NCBI GenBank assembly: GCA_030765065.1
Contig: CM060988.1
Location: 197,034,565 to 197,098,564, forward strand
Length of the DNA stretch: 64,000 nucleotides
DNA from: Deroplatys truncata
Lineage: Eukaryota; Arthropoda; Insecta; Mantodea; Mantidae
Direction: 5' to 3'
This document shows positions 1 through 9,765 of the stretch, piece by piece. Both the position numbers and the translations under genes were made by a program. A model generated the notes under the pieces. The model was not told the DNA's origin. It did no database searches and saw only the letters and a list, made by a program, of their open reading frames with translations. How positions within the stretch are numbered: position 1 is the first letter of the stretch; every line of letters starts with the position of its first letter.

Positions 1-54
1 AATAAATGCATGTACCTTCTTATGAAATCGCTAATAAATATAATATAATAGCAC

Positions 55-360
55 CGCTCGCCTCTCACCAAGGTGACCCCGATTCAATCCCAGGGAACCG
101 CAAGTGGGATTTAACGTGAATAAAACGGCGTCTGGGCGGGGTTTCTCCGGTTTCCCCCGCCATTCATTCCACCAATTACTCCATCATCACCTTTCCTTTC
201 ATTTATTTCACCGCAATTTCATATCACCTCCTTCCTCGCTCTCATATCAAGCTTAGCTGTTCTCTCTCATCCATAGTCTGTGCTCCCTGACAGGCATCTG
301 ATCTCATACGCCCGCTTGTAAGTCCTGGGGGTGTAAGCCTTAACAATGGGGAAGGTAAAC
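55..360 (+). mobile_element. SINE-like repeat with tRNA-type box B
   Basis: The block opens with a degenerate RNA polymerase III box B (CGATTCAATCCC near 82) and continues into a GC-richer, pyrimidine-rich body ending in an A-rich stretch. This is the general build of a tRNA-derived SINE. No target-site duplication was found, so the ends are approximate. Confidence 0.4.
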
Positions 361-777
361 AGAGATAGAAGATGAGGAATATAATAGTTACTGAACATGA
401 GCATTTCATTTCCTGTTTCTATACTCCGTGCTTTAATGTAGAAACCGTTATTACTTTATAAAACTTCAGCTGTGTGTTTTTTAAACTTTTATTCCTTATC
501 TTTCCAAGCATTCTATAAAAGTTGCTAAGTTCATTGTTTACTTCTTCTTCTGGCAATAGATGGCAAACTTAATTATTCACTTGATTTATTAATTTGTCTT
601 TTAGGACAATTTTACACCTTATATGATTTGTTCCTCTATACACCATCACCGTGTGTTTGTTTACGAAATTTTCATTTTATAATTACATGCAAGTTCATTC
701 AGTTTATACATGGTTATTTTTAAGACGTGCTCTGATGCAGAATAAAAGTTATTTGATCATCTACTAACAAAGCGATG
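361..777. other. A+T-rich stretch, no gene seen
   Basis: No open frame of note, no tRNA-like boxes and no match to the other repeats in this window. Confidence 0.5.
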
Positions 778-858
778 TTCAGAATCGTGTTAATTATTTT
801 AGAATTATTCCTTGATGCCCTTTGCCTTGGTCTGAAAATAACGTATTTAGTAGTAGTA

Positions 859-893
<35 letters not shown>

Positions 894-958
894 ATTATAA
901 TAGTGTGAATTATTCCTTAATGCACTTTGCCATTGTCTGAAAATAACGTATTTAGTAA

Positions 959-1018
<60 letters not shown>

Positions 1019-1200
1019 TAATAAGATAAGAATCGTGGCAATTATTTTAGAATTATTCCTTGATGCCCTTTGCTATTGTCTGAAAATAACGTATTTAGTC
1101 ATAATAATAATATCAGAATTGTGTCAATTATTTTAGAATTATTCCTTGATGCCCTTAGTTTTGTTATTTGGTAGCAATAGTAGTAGTAGTAGTAGTAGTA

Positions 1201-1290
<90 letters not shown>
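778..1290. repeat. Tandem ~75-bp units, each carrying its own AAT microsatellite
   Basis: Four copies of a unit containing TTAGAATTATTCCTTGATGC and CTGAAAATAACGTATTTAGT start near 781, 903, 1030 and 1114. Between or after them sit (TAG)n/(TAA)n runs at about 850-890, 955-1025, a short one near 1103, and a long one at 1174-1290. The runs give poly-Asn, poly-Ile or poly-Tyr frames on both strands, which are not genes. Confidence 0.85.
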
Positions 1291-1291
<1 letters not shown>

Positions 1292-1764
1292 CCATCTTTT
1301 TCCAGCCACATTCACATATCTGGCTCATCGAACGCTTTACGTCGTACTGCCAAGCGTATTAAAGCTGCAACGCATCAGTTCGCGTATTTATGTCAAATGA
1401 CAAGCCCTAGACTATGTTCTAGGTGAGTGGACTGCCACTGAGGTTCCGCGCATCATTAGAAAGGAAGCAGGAGAGGCCACGTGACTATCACAGCCAATTT
1501 ACCGTCACCCCACTCAATTATATCACGGTGAGGGGTCCGCATCAAGCACATCCGTCTATTCGAGCTTACAAGAAACAAGTATCATACAGAACAGACCTGA
1601 GTCAGTACTTGTCAAACAAATGTCTCACTCACACTTCTTCTTTGAGCGTCAGTATACTGTACCGGGCGATTCAACTCATCCTGCGGATTTAGAGGCTGTA
1701 CTGCAAACACTTCCTCGCTGCGTTTGCTTTAGTTTCACTTAGTGTTGCCATCAAGGATGTGTTG
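1291..1764. other. Unclassified sequence, no recognised gene
   Basis: An 89-codon open frame lies at 1423-1692 (+), but I recognise no domain or motif in it, and there is no repetition elsewhere in the window. Confidence 0.4.
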
Positions 1765-1845
1765 GATTGGTGTGGTGGTCATTGCGCTAGTTTTTTCCTA
1801 CAGATGCCGGGTTCAAATCCCAACATTTGGAATATTAAGTTAATC
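1765..1845 (+). mobile_element. Short SINE head
   Basis: A tRNA-like box A region (GGTGTGGTGGTCATTGCGC) is followed by a good box B (GGGTTCAAATCCC). This is too degenerate to fold as a tRNA gene and resembles the other tRNA-headed repeats in the window. Confidence 0.4.
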
Positions 1846-2009
1846 AAACGCAAGGCATATCTTTGCTAGCAAAAATTATACCTTTCTATAAAGCCTTTAA
1901 TGTAGGCTATGTGCAGTTTAAATTGAATACAAGTATGTATAAATAACTTTGAACGTGTGTTTCAGTTGTTAAAAGCAATTTCTTTATATGACTAATACAA
2001 GGCAAAGGT

Positions 2010-2535
2010 ACTGACGAAAGGAAGGGCCCCCAAAACTGGGGCAGAACACCGCAGCAGGCCATCCGGCCTCTTGTGCTTCCACCTGACCCCTGGAAGGGTG
2101 GGATGAGGGGAGAGACCCGAACGGCGATCAGATCCGGATGACGGCGGGCTCAAGCAACCCTAATGCTTCCAGATTTAACGCCTCCATTACCGCTTGGGCC
2201 ACCCATTGGGCCCCGAACACCTCGGAATTCCCGAAGGATCGCCTGCCCGAAAGCGCTCAGAGGCGGGTATCGAATCGAGCGGTTCCTAGACGATATCAGG
2301 AAGAAATCTCCAGAGCACATAGCTACCATCCAGCTACAGCCCATCAAACACCATCTCTTGCTCCTACAACCCTGAAACACATGATAGCAAGACGAAATGA
2401 GTGGCAGGACAGTCTGGTAGAAGATGTACCACTCCAGCATTCGTCTGTCAATCCGGGAAACCTGGATCAGAGTGGCGGTCACCGGGGATAGAACCCGGGA
2501 CCTCCCGAATGCGAGTTGACACGTTACACGTTACC
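2010..2535 (-). mobile_element. SINE, family A, long copy
   Basis: On the minus strand a tRNA-like head (GGTAACGTGT, then CCCGGGTTCTATCCCC) leads into a body with GATCCAGGTTTCCCGG, CTTCTACCAG and CAGGGTTGTAGGAG. The same order of blocks recurs at 37433, 50099, 56437 and 59424, which defines a SINE family of about 0.4-0.5 kb. Several open frames cross this copy on both strands; they follow from its high GC and are not genes. Confidence 0.65.
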
Positions 2536-3189
2536 TCCCTCGATATGACTAATATAAACTTACTGTAAAATCATAAATATCTGGCTTTGAACTAAGGGCT
2601 CTCTTTATAGATGTTCTATAACGACAAATAGTTCACAATACAGCACTGACGAAAAGGGAATGACGGCTAAATCGCCTACATCAGCACTGGGCCGATAGTT
2701 GCTTCACTGTGAACATGCGTGTCTAAACGCTTACACTCGGACGGGAACTTTTCTGAGCCTTGAAAACATATAGATGAGTAAATGTTTATCTATATTGGTG
2801 TAGGGATTCGATTCGCACCTGTAGGTGATTTGATGGAGGACACCTGCACAGGTCTATTCGGCTACCACCCCCACGAGGTGAACTACAGAAACGAGCGGAT
2901 GAGTCAACATTTCTACGCTCGCAAAGCCGTGCCACTGTTGGAGCCACCGAGAGAGGGCGATGAACGTCCCACCAATCAAGCTGCCTTCTGGTGTCCACCG
3001 GGAATACTCTTTTACTGAGCCTGCATCCGGCACCGCCATACACCATGAAACGTAGGAAATCAACTTAAGGATGAGAAGAAATCTGAAAGAAACGGAAATG
3101 ATGGAAAGAAAATGGTGGTAGAGAAGAAAGCACTCCGACGTTCGGCTGCCGACCCCGGGGAAGCCACAGTGTTTAGCTCTCCGCGGAAA
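2536..3189. other. Unclassified, partly GC-rich block
   Basis: 2780-3060 is noticeably more GC-rich than its surroundings and has open frames of up to 145 codons on the minus strand, without recognisable domains. It may be another SINE body or a degraded element. Confidence 0.3.
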
Positions 3190-3615
3190 TAAGCTTAGAG
3201 TAGTGAAGCACATTCCGATAAGCTGGGTAACTTCACCTCGCGTACCTCGCCGTGAGGTGGTTTTGGCTCGGTTACGTATTAGCCACAGCAATTTTACGCA
3301 CAGGTATCTTTATAAGCCTGCTCCTATTTGTCCGCTTTGTAGCGAAGGTCTGTCGGTCCGTCACGTGTTGCTAGAGTGTATTGCTCTAGCACATCATCGG
3401 GACACACTGCAACTGCCGGACAGTCTTGCAGAGGTGTTAGCGGATGATAAGCAATCGGTTGATAGGATTTTTAATTTTGTGCTAAAGGTAAATTTCCAAA
3501 TGCAGATTTAGTCATCTTAATAGAAGTTGTTTCATACCTCTCGGTTAAGTTTTATACATTTATGACTTGTGCTATGATTTTTATACTGATATTTATCTCT
3601 GGCCTTTGCTATGTA
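3190..3615 (+). pseudogene. LINE 3' coding end (I/jockey/R1-type), first part
   Basis: The frame from about 3203 to 3511 encodes a segment with the pattern LARLRISHSNFTHRYL, then CPLCSEGLSVRHVLLEC. A run of R-L-R-I-x-H-x-x-x-T-H followed by C-x2-C-x8-H-x4-C is the usual C-terminal end of the second ORF in RNase H-bearing LINE clades such as I, jockey and R1. The reverse transcriptase and most of RNase H are missing, so this is a 5'-truncated copy. Its 3' untranslated part continues after an insertion, at 4705-4850. The clade is inferred from motif layout only. Confidence 0.65.
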
Positions 3616-4704
3616 GCGATATTTCCGCCTGATTAAGCATACACAAAAAGGAACTCTGTAATAATTATGATTTAGAAATTATTGATAATTAATTAACTTG
3701 CAATTTGGTCATTTTCCATAATTTTAAAGCAGTCTGGTTCAAAACTACATCAAATGAAGCTGTAAATATGTTTTAAGTTTCATTACTGTTGTCAAATAAA
3801 TAAAGGCGAAATTGCCTAAGAAAAACTGCAAGATTTACACAAAATAAGAGTAACTTCGTTTCGGACTGTCCATTATGTTTTCCGAGCGTGGGGGCCATAA
3901 AAATCGAAACCTTCTTTTGTGCTTCATGGGGATGAGGCAAGTTTTAAGAGTGAACAGATGCTGTGAGGCAACGGACTTTTCTTGTAGTTAGGCTTTGAAT
4001 TGTCAACCAGGGAACCAATAAACGTAGAGGATAAGTGTGAGAACCAATGGAAAGATAGGAAGACGCAGTGATATGTACAAAACTTGGAGGCGAGCAGTGA
4101 CTGATATATGTGATCGTGAGCGTGGATTGGAGACAGTTTGTCATGATTCTTCGTTAAGGTAACACGTAGCACTCCGGGTCAGAAAAGGACGCTAAGTTCC
4201 GAAATTTACCAAGTGCCGCGCAATTATAAAGTGATGTAGGTGATATATTTATATAATGTGCTAACGGTATTCTTCGATATAATTATACCCAAGCTCATAA
4301 ACGAGTTAATGTTAGTCAAGTGACTACTTCAAGTTCGTGCGAATCTAAAGAACGGTGATAGAGCACCGAGATATTAAAATAACCAGCCGGAGCAAACTTT
4401 GGTGTTCCAAGAGACAATAGTGGGAAGACAGTGTTATAAGAATCACACGGGTTTGGGAATACTTGCAGGATTTCTAGCATAAAGAGTGAGAAAAGTGAAA
4501 AACAGTATTTGTTTCAAGACAATATCCTGGTGTCACCACTCCCGTAATCCTACCCTGAAAATAACAGCAGGGAATTTCATGCCGATTCGCCGACAGTTGA
4601 TCCTAAGATAAGACATAAGTGCTTCCTGACTCGATCTCGAGTCCTCAAGACTACACATACAACGACGCAGGGACCCACGACGAAGTAGCAGGGGAAAACG
4701 CTAC
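3616..4704 (+). mobile_element. Unclassified 1.09-kb DNA element, copy 1
   Basis: This block interrupts the LINE 3' region. It begins TGTAGCGATATTTCC and its other end, read in reverse, begins TGTAGCGTTTTCCCC, giving an imperfect terminal inverted repeat of about 7 perfect bases plus a weaker extension. A nearly identical copy lies inverted at 34218-35305, which fixes both ends. The right end also folds on itself (GTAGC...GCTAC, 4685-4704). There is no open frame above about 80 codons and no transposase, so it is non-autonomous. Possible 4-bp imperfect target duplications (gcta/gtta here, actt/gctt in copy 2) do not decide the superfamily. Confidence 0.7.
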
Positions 4705-4850
4705 AGTTATGATTTTTATATTCACGTTTATGTCTGGTCTTTGCCATGGCATTTTGTACTGACCTTTACTCTGGCCTTTGTTATGATCCGTTTTACAAGG
4801 GCGCTAATGACCTAGCAGATGAGCACCCTTAAACATAAATCAAATCAAAC
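4705..4850 (+). mobile_element. LINE 3' untranslated end, second part
   Basis: This continues the LINE at 3190-3615 after the inserted element. A phrase close to TATGATTTTTATA...CTGGCCTTTG occurs just before the insertion and again after it, and the tail GCGCTAATGACCTAGCAGATG leads to an A-rich end. It is the 3' untranslated region of the same LINE. Confidence 0.55.
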
Positions 4851-4940
4851 CGGGTAAACCACAAAAAACTCATGGGTCAGGGCAGATAGTCGCAGGGTTT
4901 CGAACCGTACACGCTACCGCGGCGCCATCCCGCTCCGTCA
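4848..4940 (-). mobile_element. SINE family A head fragment
   Basis: Read on the minus strand it gives GGCGCCGCGGTAGCGTGTAC, a box B (GGTTCGAAACCC) and the start of the family A body (TTTGTGGTTTACCCGG). The body is then lost where it meets the LINE tail. Confidence 0.5.
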
Positions 4941-5271
4941 TTCGCGCCTTTATTATTAGCTGTGCTAAGCTTGCGGTTCATGGTCGACCTGGCTGATGAA
5001 CAAGGATGTGTGCGTCTAAAACTGAGGATTGACGGTCTATCAGTACACAGGATAAACTAAGCTGCCCTGAATCTGCATGAAGCTTTCTTACAAGCTGCAA
5101 GTCCACTCTTTAATTTATAAAAAAGTTCATCTTTCATCTGCTTTACATTAAGTGCGAAAAACGTGTACCCAGACAAGATTTCAAAGCTACTGGTTACAGT
5201 AAAATCAACACTAAATTGTTTATATTAAAAATTAATTTTCTTAGCAATGACCTCATAACAAAGAAAAAAAT
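4941..5271. other. No feature seen
   Basis: A+T-rich sequence without open frames of interest or repeats shared with the rest of the window. Confidence 0.4.
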
Positions 5272-5840
5272 GTAGCATTCACATTAATTTCTCTGTTCAC
5301 TCTTCTACAAACTAGTCTTAAAAAAGCTTATTTTTGTATGTACTTCTTGTTAATAGATAAACTTTCATTACACATTTATACATTTCGTTGTAGATGTAAC
5401 AAGAATACAGTAACCTAAAGCGATAGTCAGATTTTAAAGTGCGTGTTGCTATGTGATGGCTTTCAAATTCCATGCTCTTTGTATGACCATGAGAAAATAA
5501 CGAATAATGGCTTCCTAGTTGAGAAAATTCAAACCAATAACACGGAATGTTTTTGAAATAGTTAACTCCACAAAACAAAAAGACAAATTGGTACTTTAAC
5601 GAGATCTAGTTTTTTTAGTAGGATTTTGTGTATCTCTTACGGTTTACCAGTTATGCCAAAATCATTCAGAATGAAGAGGGATTGCCAGAAAATTCATGAT
5701 CTGCATTTCATTTGTCATTCAAATATCTTAAACATATGGTATTTAAATCAAAATCATTTTGAGTAATTTTTAAGAAACTAAAAAAAACAAACATTTTTCC
5801 AAGTAAAGGGTAGTTTGGGGTGGGAGAATTTGATTGAAAA
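5272..5840 (+). repeat. Family X copy, 3' part replaced by a minisatellite
   Basis: It follows the family X order: a degraded head (ATTTCTCTGTTC), GCGATAGTCAGATTTTAAAG, CTTACGGTTTACCAGTTATG, AAATATCTTAAACATATGG, and AAAGGGTAGTTTGGGGTGGG. The expected tail is missing. The sequence runs straight into the 107-bp tandem repeat, whose unit begins with family X text. Confidence 0.75.
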
Positions 5841-6161
5841 TGTTGGTGGCACATCCTTGGAAGGGGGACACACAAGCATAGACATTAGACATGGGACCTC
5901 GATTCCCGGGGTATCCAAGTATGTCTAATACTTTGAGATAAACTAAATGTTGGTGGCACATCCTTGGAAGGGGGACACACAAGCATAGACATTAGACATG
6001 GGACCTCGATTCCCGGGGTATCCAAGTATGTCTAATACTTTGAGATAAACTAAATGTTGGTGGCACATCCTTGGAAAGGGGACACACAAGCATAGACATT
6101 AGACATGGGACCTCGATTCCCGGTGGTATCCAAGTATGTCTAATACTTTGAGATAAACTAA
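5840..6161. repeat. 107-bp minisatellite, three units
   Basis: Units start at 5840, 5947 and 6054 with a period of 107-108 bp, and they are almost identical. Each contains GGTGGCACATCCTTGGAA, GACCTCGATTCCCGG and AATACTTTGAGATAAAC. The near identity points to recent amplification. Confidence 0.95.
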
Positions 6162-7115
6162 ATGTTTAAGTTTTGCATTATTGAAGGTTGCTGTCTTTAA
6201 CTTATGGTAGATAAGGGATGAAAGGAGTCGAGACTTGACGTTATTGCCTCGCACGTGTCCCTAAAGGGTTGATAGACCTTGACTGCGTTTCTGTGAGTGA
6301 GTCAATGCAACACACCAAATAATGGGGGAAGGAGCAGAGGTACTCATATAACATGCAGCGTTAACTGAGCTGGAATGGAGCTGATTTAACTAATTCACGT
6401 TTCTGCAATAGCCTGGCTTGGTGACTCACTTACAGCCATTACATTTAAACCTTTGTATTAAACATGTATATGCTAATGTATGAGAGTAAGTAGTAGAGAG
6501 GCTTAAGGGGACAAGGTAGTCTGAACACATGGAGATTACACCTTAAGTGTGTTAAATTACCACTGCTCTTAAACTTCTCAATGGATTTTCCTAGAAATTT
6601 TATGAATTGTTCTACAAACCATGGAAATTATATCAAGTGGTTCTTTGAATTAATAGCCTATGTGGTTGATTACGTAAAAATTATTTCGTTCAGCGGAAAA
6701 ATAATAAAATTTAATCTTAAAACATGTAAATTCATGTACCTTTTTCTTTCATACTACTTGCAATACAGAATCACACTTTTGCATGCTTGTTGTTTTTATA
6801 ATCAGCTATCTTCTGAACCTCAATTATTTAGATATGTATATACCAGTTCACTAGAAATTGAAAAAAAAAGTTATTTGAAAAGTCAAAAAAGTAAAAATGT
6901 GGAAAATTTTCAATGTTGTACTTTCTTAATATCACTAATATACATTATAAAATTATGATTGTGGTTCAGAAAGTTTAGCTATGTATTATATAAATGTAAT
7001 GAAAATTTCAGCTCTCTACCTCTCATGCTTTCTGAGAAAGAGATACATACGTATCCTAAAGTGCTGTTTTGAGAAAACTGAATTTAAAGTTTGGACATTA
7101 AAATTCTGATACACT
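6162..7115. other. A+T-rich stretch, no recognised gene
   Basis: A 125-codon open frame at 6581-6958 (+) is rich in Tyr, Phe, Lys and Ile, as expected from very A+T-rich DNA. I recognise nothing in it and do not call it a gene. Confidence 0.4.
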
Positions 7116-7271
7116 TCAGTACATTTCGGGGTCATAATCATCTGCACCTTCATTCCTGGATTGCTTCAGCTTTTCTGATTGTCTTCTCTTGGTTCTGGCC
7201 TCTTTTGTTAATTGCTGAACTGCTCGCTGGGCATGATATAGTCGTTCGTTGTTGAAAGATACAAAAATGTT
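7116..7271 (-). pseudogene. Short coding remnant, C-terminal end of an unidentified protein
   Basis: On the minus strand a frame reads FNNERLYHAQRAVQQLTKEA, then RTKRRQSEKLKQSRNEGADD and a short acidic end YDPEMY before a TGA at 7118-7116. The composition (basic, helix-forming, then acidic tail) is quite unlike the A+T-driven frames around it, so it probably was protein-coding. The frame is closed upstream by a stop near 7274, and I see no splice acceptor there. It may be the last piece of a transposon protein or a decayed exon. I do not recognise the family. Confidence 0.35.
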
Positions 7272-7726
7272 CTAACAAGGGATGTTGCATGACAGCTTTA
7301 AAGGAATGCAGAATAGCATTTAAATGGTATTTAAATGTCTTAAAAACCTCTTAACCCCATAAGAATATATTTTATGAAATTGGAAATAATAGAGATTTTT
7401 GTTGGTGCAAAAAAAATGTTATTTTTGACAATTTCAGAGTACCTTGTCCCGTTAATTCACAAAGTTATTATGTTTCCAAGTGTTATATGGCTAATTACTT
7501 ATTACCAGATGAAAAAGTACAAATGTTATGCGGTAGTTGTGAATAGTGGTAGAATTGTGTAACACGCACATTTTTAGTTGAGTTTCAAGTAAAGTATACA
7601 TTAGTTTATATTTTCAAGATTGCAAAATAAAGAAGAATTGGTAATGTTTGTTTTCCTATGGATAGAATATGCTATATAATAAAGTTTTTAGCACCAAATA
7701 TCGTTATATAAAAAGGGAATCAAAGA

Positions 7727-7781
<55 letters not shown>

Positions 7782-7948
7782 GGGTTATATATACCATGGC
7801 ATTCTCAAGATAAAAATTGCTACTAATTGAATGTCAAAAAGGAACAATTTCGTAATTAGCATAGAATACAAAACTGGTTACGTGTGTTTATACACAGAAA
7901 ACTACTAATAAGAACATAATTCAGTGAACATACTATCACCTTTACAGT
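7272..7948. other. A+T-rich stretch with an AAT microsatellite
   Basis: The only clear feature is (AAT)n at about 7728-7782. The remainder shows no gene or repeat. Confidence 0.6.
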
Positions 7949-8795
7949 TTTTACTTTCTCTACTACGTATAGTAAGTAGGGGAAGTATTGCATTCCACCC
8001 AAAATTTCGATACCAAGATTTCACCGGAAATACATGTTTTGAGGTGCACTGAATGCATATAACATGTCCGTGTGTGTGTCCGTCTGTGAACAGCATAAAT
8101 CAGAAACGAACAGTCGGATAAACACCAAACTTGGTATTTAGGTTCAGTATCTTCTAGAAATGCGACACGAAGGTTTTCAAGAAAATCCCCCACCCCAGAT
8201 TACCCTTTACATGGAACATTTTTCGAAAATTTTAATTTTCTCAAAAATGGCTATGACGATTTTGAATGAAATACCATAACTTTAAGACATTTTTATGGCA
8301 AATGAATTGTATATCTTGAATTTTCTGGGAATGTCTCCAAAGGTATTCTTCATTGTGAACTACTTTTGCATAACTGGTAAACCATAAGAGATAGACAAAA
8401 TTTTACTACACAAAAAATGTAGATCGCGTCAAAATACACAATTTATGTCATATATATTTGTTTTGTTAACTGAACCATTTTCAAGATATTGCCTGTTATT
8501 CCCTTAAATTTTCCAATACTTATACTTTTTCTCAAATGGGAATTCGTTATTCACTTTTTTTGTCCTGGTAATGTAAAGAGAATGGAATACTCCACATAGC
8601 AACCAGCGTTAAAATATTTGACTATCGCTTAAAACCTACCATATTCCCCTTGCATCTACAAGAAAATTAGCAATAAGATTGACATCTCGATATTTCGATT
8701 AACATGAAGCATATGGAGAATAAGCGTTTGTAAAAATAGTTTGTACAAGAGTAGAGAAAGTCATGTGAGTGTAACACATCAGATTTTTTTTATAA
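7949..8795 (-). repeat. Family X, full-length copy
   Basis: It runs from the family tail (TTTTTACTTTCTCTACTACG, here at 7949) to the family head (GTAGAGAAAGTCATGTGAG near 8755), about 0.85 kb. Both ends carry ACTTTCTCTACT-type motifs in opposite orientation, so the unit looks like a short inverted-repeat element. No coding capacity is conserved. Confidence 0.85.
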
Positions 8796-8810
8796 AGTGA
8801 GTATCTAGTA

Positions 8811-8882
8811 CCGAGCATCGGTGCTCAAAAATCAGTATTGGTATTGAGTATCCAGTAATAGTGGTATCGTCCCATCACTAAT
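8811..8882 (-). mobile_element. hAT-like terminal fragment
   Basis: On the minus strand it opens TAGTGATGGGACGATACC, a style of terminus common in hAT-type miniature elements (CAGTGATGGG...). Only this end is present. The call is an inference from the terminus alone. Confidence 0.3.
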
Positions 8883-9690
8883 AGACCTACTTCTAAAACT
8901 GCTTTTTTATTATTCATAAACGATCTTCCATTGAACATTCCAAAAGCGCATACAATAATGTTTGCAGACGATACATACCTAGTTTTCAGCAGTGAAAACT
9001 CATTATCCCTCCAGAACGTAGTAAATGAAGCAAATAATATATATAAATCAAACTCCCACAGTTAAAAAATGCGTAACAAAATTCCTGGGAATCTGGATTG
9101 ATAACGAATTCTCATGGGAAACCCATATACTACAACTAAGTGTCAAACTAAACAAATTCTGTTATACTGTTTGTAAATTGGCTAATGTGTGCTCCAAAGT
9201 AATACTAAAGATAGTGTATCACAACTGCGTTGAGTCCCATATTAGCTATGGCATCCCCTTTTGGGACTCCTCTCCAAACGCAACACATATTCTGACAATC
9301 CAAACAAGAATTTTAAAGGCAATTCTGAAGGTACCCATAAGAATGCCAAGTAGATACATATTCAATGAACTTAAAGTTTTGCCTATCCCATGCCTTTATA
9401 TTCTTGAAACCTTAAACTTCATTCATAATAATATAACTATATTTCAAAAGCACTCAGAATATCATAACTACAACACAAGAAATCTCAATAACTTACACTC
9501 AGATAGCCACAGGCTTACAAAAAGCCTAGCAGGCATTTCCCATCTGGGTATCTTAATGTGTAAAAACTAGATACTTCTATAAAAAACTTAAATAAAGAAT
9601 ATTTTAAAGGTAAACTAAGAAAGTTACTTCTAAATAGGCAATATTTACATATAAATCACTATTTGAATGAACCATGTTTTCCATAATCAC
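8883..9690 (+). pseudogene. LINE reverse transcriptase fragment (jockey/CR1-like), 3' part
   Basis: 8919-9050 encodes LFINDLPLNIPKAHTIMFAD directly followed by DTYLVFS, the catalytic F-A-D-D box of reverse transcriptase. A second frame from 9025 to 9570 encodes KFLGIWIDNEFSWETHI, CVESHISYGIPFWDSS and LKVLPIPCLYILETLNFIHN, which are the thumb and C-terminal region of jockey/CR1-type LINEs. The two parts are in different frames, and some 75 residues normally lying between them are missing, so there is an internal deletion with a frameshift. The copy is 5'-truncated and dead. Confidence 0.85.
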
Positions 9691-9765
9691 ATAATTAAAG
9701 TACATAGATTATTTAATTTTGTTATTCTGTGACAGTATTTTTGTAAAGAAACTGACATGTAATTA

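Noticed and set aside
927-1400. Open frames rich in Asn, Ile, Ser or Tyr
   Set aside because: They are translations of the AAT/AGT microsatellites in different frames, with no other protein features.
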